From Roseovarius arcticus (lineage in GTDB: Bacteria > Pseudomonadota > Alphaproteobacteria > Rhodobacterales > Rhodobacteraceae): a stretch of 64,000 nt of DNA. Each line of letters starts with the position of its first letter. Within the stretch, counting starts at the first letter, position 1. The notes beneath the pieces were generated by a model. That model saw only the letters and a list, made by a program, of their open reading frames with translations, had not been told where the DNA came from and made no database searches. A program made the translations under genes and the position numbers. Location of the stretch: contig NZ_SZZN01000001.1 in NCBI RefSeq assembly GCF_006125015.1, positions 868,001 to 932,000 on the forward strand, read 5' to 3'. Below, in pieces: positions 36,676 to 46,849 of this stretch.

Positions 36676-37436
36676 AGTCCCATCCTCATCGGTATGCCTG
36701 CAGCCTGCATATGGGCCTTGGCCTCGCCTATGGTGAACTCGCCGAAGTGAAATATAGACGCGGCCAGCACGGCGCTAGCGCCGCCCTCGCGCACACCGGC
36801 GACCAGATGATCCAGCGTGCCGACCCCGCCCGAGGCGATGACCGGAACGTCTACCGCGTCCGAGATCGCGCGCGTCAGGGCCAGGTTAAAGCCCGCGCGC
36901 GTGCCGTCGCGGTCCATCGAGGTCAGCAGAATCTCGCCCGCGCCGTTGCTGGCGACAAGCTGGGCAAATTCCACCGCGTCGATGCCCGTCTCGCGGCGTC
37001 CACCATGGGTGAAAATCTCCCACTTGCCGGGCGATACCGTCTTGGCGTCGATAGCCACCACGATGCACTGGCTGCCAAACTGATCGGATGCCTCGCGCAC
37101 CACGTCCGGATTTGCGACTGCTGCGGAGTTGAAGCTGACCTTGTCGGCGCCCGCCAGCAGCAGGGCGCGCACGTCAGCAGGGGTGCGCACGCCGCCGCCC
37201 ACGGTCAGCGGGATATAGCACTGCTCGGCGGTACGGCGGACCACGTCGAACATGGTGCCGCGGTTCTCGTGCGTGGCGGTGATGTCTAGGAAACAAAGCT
37301 CGTCAGCGCCGGCGGCGTCATAGGCGCGGGCAGCATCCACAGGGTCGCCCGCGTCGACCAGATCGACAAAGTTCACGCCCTTAACCACGCGGCCATCGGC
37401 CACGTCTAGACAGGGGATGATGCGGGTTTTCAACAT
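36672..37436 (-). CDS. hisF: imidazole glycerol phosphate synthase subunit HisF
   Basis: HisF is the cyclase half of the HisF/HisH complex. The 254-aa TIM barrel has [16 protein letters not shown] with the catalytic Asp, [39 protein letters not shown] and [14 protein letters not shown] chose the ATG at 37436 ([12 protein letters not shown]). It is coupled to hisE. Its partner hisH lies about 1.3 kb upstream, beyond hisA and an opposite-strand gene. Confidence 0.96.
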   Translation of the reverse strand: MLKTRIIPCLDVADGRVVKGVNFVDLVDAGDPVDAARAYDAAGADELCFLDITATHENRGTMFDVVRRTAEQCYIPLTVGGGVRTPADVRALLLAGADKVSFNSAAVANPDVVREASDQFGSQCIVVAIDAKTVSPGKWEIFTHGGRRETGIDAVEFAQLVASNGAGEILLTSMDRDGTRAGFNLALTRAISDAVDVPVIASGGVGTLDHLVAGVREGGASAVLAASIFHFGEFTIGEAKAHMQAAGIPMRMGL

Positions 37437-37533
37437 GTCTTGGCCGGGCCTTTCGTCGTCACGCGATTGTTTATGGGCAAACGGCGCGATATGCCAGAGG
37501 ATAGGTCGGGAATTAATATACGGAGCGAAACGG

Positions 37534-37989
37534 ATGAAAAGACTTATCATAGCGGCGGCAATGGCGCTGATCGGAACGGGCGCAATGGCCGGAAGCGGCG
37601 GCGTCACTCAGCTAAAAGCGGCAGGCGATGTCGCCACCACTATGGACGCGCTGGAGGCGGCAGTTACGGGCGCGGGGGCAACTGTTTTCGCCCGCGTCGA
37701 TCACGCAGGCGGCGCCGAAGAGGTGGGGATGGAGCTGGCTCCAGCGCAGCTGCTGATCTTTGGCAATCCCAAATTGGGCACGCCCGCCATGCAGGACGAT
37801 CCGCTGGCCGGGCTGTATTTGCCATTAAGGGTGCTGGTTTACCGCGATGGCGGCGGTCAGGTCTGGCTGGCTTATGAGGAACCTGCGCATTCGATGGCCG
37901 ACCTCGGCGGTGTTGCGCCTGATGCGGAATACCTCACCAAAATGACTGGCGCGCTCAAGAAGCTGACCGGCAAAGCATCGGGCATGTAG
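37534..37989 (+). CDS. exported DUF302-family protein
   Basis: The 151-aa product has a signal peptide ([20 protein letters not shown]) and a DUF302-like domain with [53 protein letters not shown] and VWLAYEEP. It is likely periplasmic; function unknown. A GGAG site lies before the ATG. It is the only plus-strand gene inside the histidine cluster, sitting between hisA and hisF, and its stop is two bases from the hisA stop. Confidence 0.88.
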   Translation: MKRLIIAAAMALIGTGAMAGSGGVTQLKAAGDVATTMDALEAAVTGAGATVFARVDHAGGAEEVGMELAPAQLLIFGNPKLGTPAMQDDPLAGLYLPLRVLVYRDGGGQVWLAYEEPAHSMADLGGVAPDAEYLTKMTGALKKLTGKASGM

Positions 37990-37991
37990 CG

Positions 37992-38711
37992 TCAGGCGAG
38001 CGCCTTCAGAGCCTCTCGCAGGTCGAGCGCGCCATCATAAAGCGCTCGGCCAGAGATTGCGCCATTCAGCTTTGCGCCGCAGTCACGCAGCGCAATAAGG
38101 TCGGCAAGCGAGCTGACCCCGCCAGAGGCGATGACGGGGATGCTGACCGCATTTGCCAGCGCGGCAGTCGCCTCAATATTCGGGCCCTGCATCGCGCCGT
38201 CGCGCTCAATATCGGTGTAAATGATCGCGGCGACGCCCGCATCTTCAAAGCTGCGGGCCAGATCGGTCACCATCACCTCCGTCTCTTCGGCCCAGCCTTT
38301 GGTCGCGACGCGGCCATTGCGCGCATCAATTCCCACAGCGACTTGTCCGGGAAAGGCGCGTGCAGCCTCGCGCACCAGCGCGGGGTTTTCGACAGCAACG
38401 GTCCCAAGGATGACGCGCTGCAGACCCTTGGATAGCCAGCCCTCGATCGTCGCCATGTCGCGGATGCCGCCGCCGAGCTGCGCGGGAACCTTGCAGCGTT
38501 TCAGGATCTCTTCGACCGGGGCCGCGTTGACGGGGGTTCCGGCAAATGCGCCGTTTAGATCCACCAGATGCAGCCACTCGCAGCCCGCCGCAACGAATGC
38601 CTCGGCCTGCGCCGCCGGATCGTCGTTAAAGACGGTGGCGGCATCCATTTCGCCGCGCAGCAGGCGCACGGCTTGGCCGTCCTTTAGGTCGATGGCGGGG
38701 TAGAGGATCAT
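37992..38711 (-). CDS. hisA: ProFAR isomerase (1-(5-phosphoribosyl)-5-[(5-phosphoribosylamino)methylideneamino]imidazole-4-carboxamide isomerase)
   Basis: HisA is the isomerase step of histidine synthesis. The 239-aa TIM barrel shows [15 protein letters not shown] with the catalytic Asp, [42 protein letters not shown] and [13 protein letters not shown]. It lies 28 bp after hisH on the minus strand. Confidence 0.96.
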   Translation of the reverse strand: MILYPAIDLKDGQAVRLLRGEMDAATVFNDDPAAQAEAFVAAGCEWLHLVDLNGAFAGTPVNAAPVEEILKRCKVPAQLGGGIRDMATIEGWLSKGLQRVILGTVAVENPALVREAARAFPGQVAVGIDARNGRVATKGWAEETEVMVTDLARSFEDAGVAAIIYTDIERDGAMQGPNIEATAALANAVSIPVIASGGVSSLADLIALRDCGAKLNGAISGRALYDGALDLREALKALA

Positions 38712-38739
38712 GTTCTAACCTATTGACTTGTAATGTGTA

Positions 38740-39378
38740 TCAGGGCGTCCATCGCAGGAAGTTCGCGATCATGCGCAGCCCGGTTTCCTGACTTTTCTCA
38801 GGATGAAACTGCGTGCCGATCAGATTGTCTCGGCCCACGACAGCGGTGACCGCGCCGCCATAATCCGCATGGGCCAGCAGATGAGCGGGGTCATCGACAT
38901 TAAACTGGTAGGAGTGGACGAAATAGGCGTGCTGGCCCGTCTCAATCCCCTCAAATACGGGATGCGGGCGGTCCAGTACTAGATCGTTCCAGCCCATATG
39001 CGGAACTTTCAGCGTCTTATCAGTGGGCGCGATAGGCCCCACCGTGCCGCCGATCCAGTCAAAGCCGTCTGTCTCGCCATGCTCAAGCCCGCGGGTGGCC
39101 AGCATCTGCATCCCAATGCAAATCCCCATGAAGGGGCGCGCGTTGTCGATCACCGCCTCGCGCATCGCCTCAAAGAGGCCGCGATGGTCATAAAGTTCGG
39201 CCCGGCAGGCGGCAAACGCGCCATCGCCGGGCAGTACGATCCGGTCGGCGCGGCGCACGGTGTCGGGGTCCGAGGTAACGATCACCTCGCCCGCATTGCC
39301 CTCGCGGGCCATACGTTGAAATGCCTTCTCGGCTGAGTGCAGATTGCCGCTCTCGTAATCGACGATCACTGTTTGCAT
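38740..39378 (-). CDS. hisH: imidazole glycerol phosphate synthase glutaminase subunit HisH
   Basis: HisH supplies ammonia to HisF by glutamine hydrolysis. The 212-aa class I amidotransferase has [25 protein letters not shown], the nucleophile elbow [11 protein letters not shown] (Cys near 87), and the His/Glu segment [10 protein letters not shown]. The start [12 protein letters not shown] at 39378 fits the family. Longer frames run into hisB. Confidence 0.96.
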   Translation of the reverse strand: MQTVIVDYESGNLHSAEKAFQRMAREGNAGEVIVTSDPDTVRRADRIVLPGDGAFAACRAELYDHRGLFEAMREAVIDNARPFMGICIGMQMLATRGLEHGETDGFDWIGGTVGPIAPTDKTLKVPHMGWNDLVLDRPHPVFEGIETGQHAYFVHSYQFNVDDPAHLLAHADYGGAVTAVVGRDNLIGTQFHPEKSQETGLRMIANFLRWTP

Positions 39379-39397
39379 GGACTTTGGCCGCATACTG

Positions 39398-39985
39398 CTA
39401 GAGCGTTCCCTTGGTCGACGGGATCGCGTCTGCCTTGCGGGGGTCAGTCTCGACCGCTTCGCGCAGGGCGCGTGCGACGGCCTTGAACGCGGCCTCGGCC
39501 ATGTGGTGGCTGTTAATGCCGTGCAAGGCATCAACATGAAGTGTCATACCTGAATGCGTTGAAAACGCTTGAAAAAACTCGCGCACTAATTCTGTATCGA
39601 ATGTGCCGACCCTAGCTGTCGGCAAGTCCATGTTCCACACCAGATAAGGCCGCCCGCTAAGGTCAAGCGCGGCGCGGACCAGCGCGTCGTCCATCGGCAA
39701 AAGGCACGCTCCATATCGCCGGATGCCGCGCTTGTCACCCAGCGCCTGCCCAAGCGCTTGGCCTAGCGCGATGCCGACATCTTCGACGGTGTGGTGATCG
39801 TCGATGTGCAGATCGCCAGTGCAAGTCACGGTCATGTCGATCAATGCGTGGCGCGCCAGCTGGTCCAACATGTGGTCGAAGAACCCCACGCCGGTGCGGT
39901 TGTCATAGGTGCCCGTGCCGTCCAGCGCGATGGTCGCGCTGATATCGGTCTCGGCTGTCTTGCGGGTGACGGTGGCGCTGCGCAT
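39398..39985 (-). CDS. hisB: imidazoleglycerol-phosphate dehydratase
   Basis: The 195-aa monofunctional dehydratase has the metal-binding motifs [30 protein letters not shown] and [18 protein letters not shown], plus the late KGTL end. It is the first gene of the minus-strand histidine cluster hisB-hisH-hisA-hisF-hisE visible here. About 100 bp separate it from the restriction gene upstream. Confidence 0.96.
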   Translation of the reverse strand: MRSATVTRKTAETDISATIALDGTGTYDNRTGVGFFDHMLDQLARHALIDMTVTCTGDLHIDDHHTVEDVGIALGQALGQALGDKRGIRRYGACLLPMDDALVRAALDLSGRPYLVWNMDLPTARVGTFDTELVREFFQAFSTHSGMTLHVDALHGINSHHMAEAAFKAVARALREAVETDPRKADAIPSTKGTL

Positions 39986-40084
39986 CTCGCTATGCTCCCT
40001 TAGGGTTTGCGGGGCTTATACGCAGAACGCAGCCTCCCGCCAAGGGCTGCGGGGGCATCGTGGCACAAAATGCGCGTTCGGCGC

Positions 40085-40996
40085 TTAGCTGTGGGGCGGT
40101 GGGTTTAGCGTAATCCCGTGCTCCGCCGCCAAATCGACCTGCGTCTGCGATGCGGGCCGACACGAGATGAACGCGCTGCCGGAACATTTTGGCAGGCTAA
40201 GCGCGGCAATCAACGGCGCATCGTACTGACCCGATAGCAGCAATATCCCCTCGCGCGCCAGATGATCGCGGGTGCCTCTGCCGTTGTCAGACCGGATGCG
40301 GCGCATGAAGTCCTGCTGCTGCGCGACCGCCTCCACTACGTCGCGGGTAATCGGCCTGCGCTGCACTTCGCGAAATAGGGCCGCCATGCGCAAGTTGCCG
40401 GACGCGCCGGAAAATATCCGGTCGATGGCATCGGGTGGCACGGTTCGCCAGAAGTTATGCGGGTAGGGATGGTGTAGCAGCAGCCACAGGATATTGGCAA
40501 ACCCCTGCGCAGAAATACTTTTCTTTGCATCTTTGTTCTGGCTTAGTGTCAGGTACTCGGGCCGTGCCACGATCAGGCCCAGATAGCATTTCGCGCGCAC
40601 CTCGTCGGCCGCCACCAGAATGCAGGGGTGATTCACGGCCTCGGTTGGGATCATCCAATTGCTGCCCATCGTGTTTTTAATATCGACGTCATGGCCCAGG
40701 ATCACGGTATCTAGCCGGCCCTTGGGCAGTCGCAGCATCGCGCGCAGCTCAATCTCGACCCGCGTTCCGATATAAGTTTTTTCAGTTTTCTCCAGATCGT
40801 CGTAGGATCGCCGCCCCGTCTTCGGCGTCATGATCACATCGTCGATGCACTGCCGCAGCATGGCCGAAAACTTCGCGGCGAGAGCGTCTGAACCGCTCGC
40901 GCGGCGTGTGATCTCATCCGCGATGGGGGTGAGCGTAGCGTAATCTGGATGCCCAAGACTGACGGTGCTGTCGGGGATGTTTCTTTTCATTTGCAC
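40085..40996 (-). CDS. NaeI-family type II restriction endonuclease
   Basis: The 303-aa protein resembles NaeI, a type IIE enzyme that needs two GCCGGC sites. The catalytic region (about residues 78-120) reads GTRVEIEL then RLDTVILGHDVDIKNT and NWMIPTEA. The acidic-acidic-lysine spacing (D96, D105, K107) equals that of Asp86, Asp95 and Lys97 in NaeI as I recall it, with Glu81 a little before. The C-terminal half probably holds the effector DNA-binding domain. It follows a C5 methyltransferase gene by 47 bp. Recognition of GCCGGC is an inference. Confidence 0.85.
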   Translation of the reverse strand: MQMKRNIPDSTVSLGHPDYATLTPIADEITRRASGSDALAAKFSAMLRQCIDDVIMTPKTGRRSYDDLEKTEKTYIGTRVEIELRAMLRLPKGRLDTVILGHDVDIKNTMGSNWMIPTEAVNHPCILVAADEVRAKCYLGLIVARPEYLTLSQNKDAKKSISAQGFANILWLLLHHPYPHNFWRTVPPDAIDRIFSGASGNLRMAALFREVQRRPITRDVVEAVAQQQDFMRRIRSDNGRGTRDHLAREGILLLSGQYDAPLIAALSLPKCSGSAFISCRPASQTQVDLAAEHGITLNPPPHS

Positions 40997-41043
40997 CGCC
41001 CCGCGAGTGTGTCGGCCCTTAAAAGTCTGCGATTGAGGGAGGC

Positions 41044-42003
41044 CTAGGCACTAACCGCGCGCAACATCCGCTTGCGCAGCGCCTTGGCGATCTGCGTCGA
41101 TACTGCCTGCGCGACAGGGGGCGGAAACGCGTTGCCGACCTGCCGGTAAGCGTTCGTCTTGGCGCCTGTGAAATGCCAATCGTCTGGAAACCCTTGAATG
41201 CGTGCCACCATCGGGACGGTTAGGCGGGGCATGCCATTATGAAAGGCGTCGGGTGCCTCAGGCGCGATCGTGCGCCCTTCGACGCCCAGTGTCGCCCATG
41301 CCGCGCGCGCTCGGGTTGGGCCCAGATCCGGGCCGCCGTGCTTTTTCGAGCCGCCGACGATGGTCGGTGCAATCTCGTCGGCCTTGGCGGCCCAATCTTC
41401 GGCGCCGCGCCAGCCTCGCTCGGCCATCAGGTCGTGCAGGGTGGCGCCTACTGTGGGCGGGTTGTGCGGGTTTGGCTCGGGCCAGTCAAAGAAATCGGCG
41501 CGCGCCTTTTGCACTGCGACGATCACGACGCGCGGGCGCAGTTGCGGAACGCCGTAGTCGGATGCGTTCAGCAGGCGCCAATCGGTACTGTATCCCAGCT
41601 TGTCCAGTTGCGTCTTGAGCCGTTCGCGGTAGTCGTGGAACACCGCATCCAGAAAGCCGCGGACGTTTTCGATCATGACGGCGCGGGGGCGCGCAGCGTC
41701 AATGATGTCGATGGCGTCGTTAAAGAGATTGCGCTCGTCCTGCTCGCCCAGTTGCTTGCCTGCGACCGAAAAGGGCGGGCAGGGCAGGCCGCCGGCCAAC
41801 AAATCCATTCCGGCGTAGTCTGCCGCACGCTCCTTAAAGAGGCGGATATCCTCCTCCAGCACGTTCCATTCGGGCCTGTTATGGCGCAGTGTATTGCAGC
41901 AATGCTTGTCGATCTCGACCAGTGCGGAGTGGGCAAAGCCTGCCTTTTCCAGCCCGAGAGCCTGACCGCCGGCGCCGGCGCATAGTTCTACGGATGTCAG
42001 CAT
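41044..42003 (-). CDS. DNA (cytosine-5-)-methyltransferase
   Basis: The 319-aa protein (from the ATG at 42003) has the C5 methyltransferase motifs in order: SVELCAGAGGQALGLEKAGF (motif I), GGLPCPPFSVAG with catalytic Cys (motif IV), MIENVRGF (motif VI), RPRVVIVAV (motif VIII), and RQVGNAFPPPVA (motif X). The start at 42003 has an AGAGGGCGGG site; ATGs at 42027 and 42069 are alternatives. It would protect the host from the adjacent NaeI-like nuclease. The pair lies 3' of tRNA-Gly. Confidence 0.9.
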   Translation of the reverse strand: MLTSVELCAGAGGQALGLEKAGFAHSALVEIDKHCCNTLRHNRPEWNVLEEDIRLFKERAADYAGMDLLAGGLPCPPFSVAGKQLGEQDERNLFNDAIDIIDAARPRAVMIENVRGFLDAVFHDYRERLKTQLDKLGYSTDWRLLNASDYGVPQLRPRVVIVAVQKARADFFDWPEPNPHNPPTVGATLHDLMAERGWRGAEDWAAKADEIAPTIVGGSKKHGGPDLGPTRARAAWATLGVEGRTIAPEAPDAFHNGMPRLTVPMVARIQGFPDDWHFTGAKTNAYRQVGNAFPPPVAQAVSTQIAKALRKRMLRAVSA

Positions 42004-42165
42004 TTGGCCCGCCCTCTTTTCACACATAGAACGCGTTGTAGGCGGCCCGATCAACAGGCGACTCGTCATTGCGCAAATGTTCTTGTGACGTTCTTAGCGG
42101 CGCGAGGCAAATCGGACAAGCCCAAGAGGCAACGTATCGCTCGGCGCGCTGGACGCGCATACCCC

Positions 42166-42196
42166 GAAAACACAAAGGCCGCCCGAAGGCGGCCTT
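42166..42196 (-). terminator. rho-independent terminator downstream of tRNA-Gly
   Basis: On the minus strand, AAGGCCGCC pairs with GGCGGCCTT around a TTCG tetraloop, followed by a T-rich TGTGTTTT. It ends the tRNA-Gly transcript. Confidence 0.8.
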
Positions 42197-42227
42197 GTCT
42201 GGTAAACCGTGGGGTTTCGGTTTTTTC

Positions 42228-42302
42228 TGGAGCGGGCGAAGAGATTCGAACTCTCGACCCTAACCTTGGCAAGGTTATGCTCTACCCCTGAGCTACGCCC
42301 GC
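42228..42302 (-). tRNA. tRNA-Gly (anticodon GCC)
   Basis: A 75-base cloverleaf including encoded CCA. The acceptor GCGGGCG pairs with CGCCCGC, with discriminator T. The anticodon stem AACCT/AGGTT carries the loop TGCCAAG-type anticodon GCC, and the T arm contains GTTCGAAT. Confidence 0.95.
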
Positions 42303-42453
42303 ACCTGATGAAGCGGTAGTTACAAATTCCCCGCCGGGGCCGCAAGAGCAAATTTTGCACGCTTCAAATTAATTTCGCACATGCCGCCGGTTTTAACTTG
42401 GTGAGAATACGCTGGGACTTTGGGGGTACAAATCCCCCAAGAGGAATGTGTCG

Positions 42454-43245
42454 TCACACATAACTCAGCTCGCGCCGCCCCGGCACGCCGAAGTCCTCGG
42501 AGTGTACCACGACGCCCTCATCGCTCAGATAGAGGATGCCGTATGCGCCCGGCTCGTCTATCGACACATGCTCGTCCATACCGGGGCGCATGATGGGCGA
42601 TTGGTGGCAGGGACTTTTGAAGACGCAGGCCGCGATGCCGCCCGCGTTACCCGAAACGGTCCTATGCACATGCCCCGATACGATTTGGCAGGTGCTGGCG
42701 CGGCGGCGCAGTAGCGCGAGGAATTCGGTTCGGTTTGCCAGTCCGATCGCGTCCATCGCGGCAAAGCCAACGGACATCGGCGGATGGTGAGTAAAGACGA
42801 CGGTGCGCCGCCCCTCCGCGCTGGCCAGTGCGGCATCCAGCCACGCAAGGCGCGCGTCGCATAAGATACCGCCATGATGGCCCTCGTCGACTGTATCCAG
42901 CAGGATCAGACGGGTATCGCCGATGTCGATCACTTGTTGTACATGGCCCTCTGGCGTGACCGGAGCGTCCGGAAACGTATCCCGGAAGGGGCCGCGCGCG
43001 TCGTGATTGCCCAGCATCAGATGCACCGGAACCGGGCATCCATCCAGCGCGCCGCGCAGTCGGACGTATTCGGCATGGCTACCGCGATGGGCCAGATCGC
43101 CGGCGATTACAATGCGCTCGGCATCCGGGAATTGCGCCAATGCATGCGCCAGTCCGGCGCGGAAGCGTGCATCCGGATCTAAGTGACCGATCAGCTTGCC
43201 GTCCTCGACATAATGCAGATCGGTAAAGACCAATATCTTGCGCAT
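42454..43245 (-). CDS. calcineurin-like metallophosphoesterase (CpdA-like)
   Basis: The 263-aa protein has the metal-binding motifs of cyclic-nucleotide/class III phosphoesterases: FTDLHYVEDG, IAGDLAHRGSHAEY, MLGNHDARG, VFTHHPPM and SGHVHR. The resemblance is to CpdA-type cAMP phosphodiesterases, but the substrate is not proven. It ends about 150 bp from tRNA-Gly, and its start is seven bases after the pyc stop on the same strand, so it may be read together with pyruvate carboxylase. Confidence 0.88.
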   Translation of the reverse strand: MRKILVFTDLHYVEDGKLIGHLDPDARFRAGLAHALAQFPDAERIVIAGDLAHRGSHAEYVRLRGALDGCPVPVHLMLGNHDARGPFRDTFPDAPVTPEGHVQQVIDIGDTRLILLDTVDEGHHGGILCDARLAWLDAALASAEGRRTVVFTHHPPMSVGFAAMDAIGLANRTEFLALLRRRASTCQIVSGHVHRTVSGNAGGIAACVFKSPCHQSPIMRPGMDEHVSIDEPGAYGILYLSDEGVVVHSEDFGVPGRRELSYV

Positions 43246-43252
43246 GATGGCG

Positions 43253-46200
43253 CTACTCCAGTTCGATCAGCAGATCCTTGGCGTCGATTTGGCTGCCGGG
43301 GGCGGCGTGAACTGCCTTGACCGTTCCGGCGCGCTCGGCGTGCAGGCCCGTCTCCATCTTCATCGCCTCGATGGTCAGCAGTAGATCGCCAGTATTGATC
43401 TTGACGCCCACTGTCGCAGAGATACTGGCGACGACGCCGGGCATCGGGGCGCCGATGTGGCAGGGATTGCCCAGTTCAGCCTTGGGCCGGGCGGCCGTTG
43501 TCGCCTTTGCCGCGCGGTTGGGTACGCGCACCACGCGGGGCTGGCCGTTCAACTCAAAGAACACTTTGACCTCGCCGTCATCCCCGGTTTCGCCGACCGC
43601 TTGCAGGCGGATCTCCAGGGTCTTGCCGGGGTCGATTTCGGCTGTGATTTCGTCGCCCGGCTCCATCCCGTAAAAGAACGTGCGCGTGGGCAGCGTGCGG
43701 ACCGGCCCATAGATGCGGTGGCGGCCCATATAATCGAGGAAGACCTTGGGATACATCAGGTATCCATTCAGATCCTCGTCGTCGACGCGGCGGCCCTCCA
43801 GCAGCGCGCTCAGCTCTGCGCGGGCGGCGTCCAGATCAACAGGGGGCATATTCGCGCCGGGCCGGTCGGTATTGGGTGTCTCGCCCTTAAGCGCCTTGGC
43901 GGTCAGCGCTGGCGGGAAGCCGCCGGGAGGCTGGCCCAGATTGCCGCGCAGCATGTCTATCACCGAGTCGGGAAAAGACAGGTCATGCGCGGGGTCTTCG
44001 ACCTCGGCCCGTGTCAGGCCCTGGGATACCATCATCAGCGCCATATCACCCACCACCTTGGACGAGGGCGTGACCTTGACGATATCGCCGAACATGGCAT
44101 TCACATCGGCGTAGGTTTGCGCCACCTCGGGCCAGCGATCCTCAAGGCCCATGGAGCGTGCTTGTGCCTTGAGATTGGTAAACTGACCGCCGGGCATCTC
44201 GTGCAGATACACCTCGGACGAGGGCGCCTGCATCGACGATTCGAACGCGGCATACTGCGCGCGTACGGTATCCCAGTAATCCGAGATTTCGCGCACTGCG
44301 CCAATGTCGATGCCTGTGTCCCGCTCGGTATGGGCCAGCGCCTCAACGACCGAGCCGAGGGTGGCCTGGCTGGTGTTGCCCGACAGTGCGTCCATCGCGC
44401 AATCGACGGCATCAACGCCGGCATCCGATGCGGCCAAGATAGTGGCGCAGGCGATGCCAGCAGTGTCGTGTGTGTGGAAGTGGATCGGCAGGCCAACCTC
44501 GTCCTTTAGTGCGCGGATCAGCACGCGCGCGGCAGCGGGCTTCAAGAGGCCGGCCATGTCCTTGAGGCCCAGCACATGCGCGCCTGCTGCCTCCAGATCG
44601 CGGGCCATGCCGACATAGTACTTCAGGTCGTATTTCGCGCGGTCTGGGTTCAGAATGTCGCCAGTGTAGCAAATGCTGCCTTCGCAGACCTTGCCCGACG
44701 CGATCACCGCATCCATTGCGACGCGCATGTTTTCCACCCAGTTCAGCGAGTCGAACACGCGAAAGACGTCCACGCCCGTTTTTGCCGCCTGACGCACAAA
44801 TTCCTGCACCACGTTATCGGGATAGTTGGTATAGCCAACGCCGTTCGACGCACGCAGCAGCATTTGCGTCATCACGTTGGGCAACCGCGCGCGAAGATCG
44901 CGGAGGCGCTGCCAAGGGCATTCCTGCAAATATCGGTAGGCGACGTCAAAGGTCGCGCCGCCCCAACACTCGACCGAGAAGAGCTGTGGCAGATGCGCGG
45001 CATAGGCGGGCGCGACGCGGATCATGTCGCGGCTGCGCATACGCGTCGCCAGCAACGACTGGTGTCCGTCGCGCATGGCCGTGTCGGTGATCAGCAGCTG
45101 TTTCTGCGCCTTCATCCAGTCAGCCACGGCCTGCGGACCTTTATCCTCCAACAGGTTGCGCGTGCCTGGCTGGGGCGTTCCGCGCGGCACGGGAGGGCGC
45201 GGGTCCTTGAGCCCAGTGCGGGGGCGCGGGCGGTCCTTGGTCTCAGGATGCCCGTTTACGGTGATATCGGCGATGTAGGTCAGCACCTTTGTCCCGCGAT
45301 CCCGGCGCGAGCGGAAATTAAACAGCTCGGGCGTGTTGTCGATAAAGGTGGTGGTGTAGGTGTTGTCGAGGAATGTGGGGTGCTTCAGCAGGTTTTCGAC
45401 GAAGGCAATATTGGTGCTGACACCCCTAATGCGAAACTCGCGCAGCGCGCGGTCCATGCGGGCGATTGCGGCCTCGGGCGTTTGGGCGTGGGCGGTCACC
45501 TTAACCAACAGACTATCATAAAAGCGGGTAATGACACCGCCCGCATAGGCCGTGCCGCCGTCAAGGCGGATACCCATGCCAGTGGCGCTGCGATACGCGG
45601 TGATGCGGCCGTAATCGGGGATAAAGCTGTTCTGCGGGTCTTCGGTCGTGATGCGCGTTTGCAGGGCATGGCCATGCAGGTGGATCTCGTCTTGGCTGTT
45701 CTTGCGCGTTGCCTCGGCCAGCGTCTTGCCCTCTGCGATTTTGATCTGGGCCTGAACGATGTCGATGCCAGTAACCTCTTCGGTCACCGTATGCTCGACC
45801 TGAACGCGCGGATTGACCTCGATGAAAAAGAATTGCTCCGTGTCTATGTCCATCAGGAATTCGACCGTGCCGGCGCACTCATAGCCAACATGCTTGCAGA
45901 TTTTGTACCCCAGATCGCAGACCTCAGCGCGCTGGGCGTCGGTCAGATACGGGGCGGGGGCGCGCTCCACAACCTTTTGGTTGCGGCGCTGGACGCTGCA
46001 ATCGCGCTCAAAAAGGTGGTACATGCCGCCATGTTTGTCGCCGAGGATCTGCACCTCTACGTGCCGCGCGCGCAGGATCATCTTCTCCAGATACCCCTCG
46101 CCATTGCCGAATGCTGCCTCGGCCTCGCGGCGGCCCTCCAGCACCTTTTCCTGCAATTCGTCAGGTCCGTGAATGGGACGCATCCCGCGACCGCCGCCGC

Positions 46201-46693
46201 CCCATGACGCCTTAAGCATCAGGGGATAGCCGACCTCGGCGGCCTCGGCGCGGACCTTGTCCATGTCGTCGCCCAGCACCTCAGTCGCGGGGATCACGGG
46301 CACGCCCGCCTCGATGGCAACGCGGCGCGCGCTGGCCTTGTCACCCAACTGGCGCATGGTTTTTGCCTGCGGGCCGATAAAGGTGATGTTTGCCGCAACG
46401 CAGGCATCGACGAAATCGGGGTTTTCGCTTAACAAACCATAGCCTGGGTGGATCGCGTCTGCGCCGCTTTCTTTGGCGACGCGGATGATCTCGTCAATGC
46501 TGAGATACGCGGCGACAGGGCCCAGACCGGCGCCGATCCGGTACGCCTCATCTGCTTTGAAACGGTGAAGGCCCAGCTTATCTTCTTCGGCAAAAACCGC
46601 GACCGTACGTTTGCCCATTTCATTGGCGGCGCGCATGATGCGAATAGCAATCTCACCGCGATTTGCGATCAGGATTTTCTTGAACTCGGTCAT
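43253..46693 (-). CDS. pyc: pyruvate carboxylase
   Basis: This biotin enzyme makes oxaloacetate from pyruvate and bicarbonate. The 1146-aa chain holds the full set. The biotin carboxylase domain is at 1-450 (KILIANRGEIAIRIMRA, ATP-grasp loop KASWGGGGRGMR about 161-171). The carboxyltransferase domain follows from about 530 (DTAMRDGHQSLLATRMR, HFHTHDTAG). The C-terminal biotinyl domain has EAMKMETG, with Lys near 1112. It is the alpha4 single-chain type. It likely supports growth on C3 and C2 acids and complements the propionyl-CoA route in the same window. Confidence 0.97.
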   Translation of the reverse strand: MTEFKKILIANRGEIAIRIMRAANEMGKRTVAVFAEEDKLGLHRFKADEAYRIGAGLGPVAAYLSIDEIIRVAKESGADAIHPGYGLLSENPDFVDACVAANITFIGPQAKTMRQLGDKASARRVAIEAGVPVIPATEVLGDDMDKVRAEAAEVGYPLMLKASWGGGGRGMRPIHGPDELQEKVLEGRREAEAAFGNGEGYLEKMILRARHVEVQILGDKHGGMYHLFERDCSVQRRNQKVVERAPAPYLTDAQRAEVCDLGYKICKHVGYECAGTVEFLMDIDTEQFFFIEVNPRVQVEHTVTEEVTGIDIVQAQIKIAEGKTLAEATRKNSQDEIHLHGHALQTRITTEDPQNSFIPDYGRITAYRSATGMGIRLDGGTAYAGGVITRFYDSLLVKVTAHAQTPEAAIARMDRALREFRIRGVSTNIAFVENLLKHPTFLDNTYTTTFIDNTPELFNFRSRRDRGTKVLTYIADITVNGHPETKDRPRPRTGLKDPRPPVPRGTPQPGTRNLLEDKGPQAVADWMKAQKQLLITDTAMRDGHQSLLATRMRSRDMIRVAPAYAAHLPQLFSVECWGGATFDVAYRYLQECPWQRLRDLRARLPNVMTQMLLRASNGVGYTNYPDNVVQEFVRQAAKTGVDVFRVFDSLNWVENMRVAMDAVIASGKVCEGSICYTGDILNPDRAKYDLKYYVGMARDLEAAGAHVLGLKDMAGLLKPAAARVLIRALKDEVGLPIHFHTHDTAGIACATILAASDAGVDAVDCAMDALSGNTSQATLGSVVEALAHTERDTGIDIGAVREISDYWDTVRAQYAAFESSMQAPSSEVYLHEMPGGQFTNLKAQARSMGLEDRWPEVAQTYADVNAMFGDIVKVTPSSKVVGDMALMMVSQGLTRAEVEDPAHDLSFPDSVIDMLRGNLGQPPGGFPPALTAKALKGETPNTDRPGANMPPVDLDAARAELSALLEGRRVDDEDLNGYLMYPKVFLDYMGRHRIYGPVRTLPTRTFFYGMEPGDEITAEIDPGKTLEIRLQAVGETGDDGEVKVFFELNGQPRVVRVPNRAAKATTAARPKAELGNPCHIGAPMPGVVASISATVGVKINTGDLLLTIEAMKMETGLHAERAGTVKAVHAAPGSQIDAKDLLIELE

Positions 46694-46849
46694 GGCGTCC
46701 CCTTTTTAGAATTTTTGGGCCGGCTGTCGCTGGCGTTGCCGCACAGTGCGAATTGCCGCAGCGCAGCGCAACTTTTTTCTGACTGTGCAGCCAGCGCGTA
46801 GCATTCGCGCAAGGAATGCGCCATCTTATGCCACCCTTTGCGACATTCG

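Noticed and set aside
39986..42302. Attachment-site duplication flanking the restriction-modification pair
   Set aside because: I compared the tRNA-Gly 3' end with the region around 40000-40084 and saw no repeat, so island integration at the tRNA remains only a suggestion.
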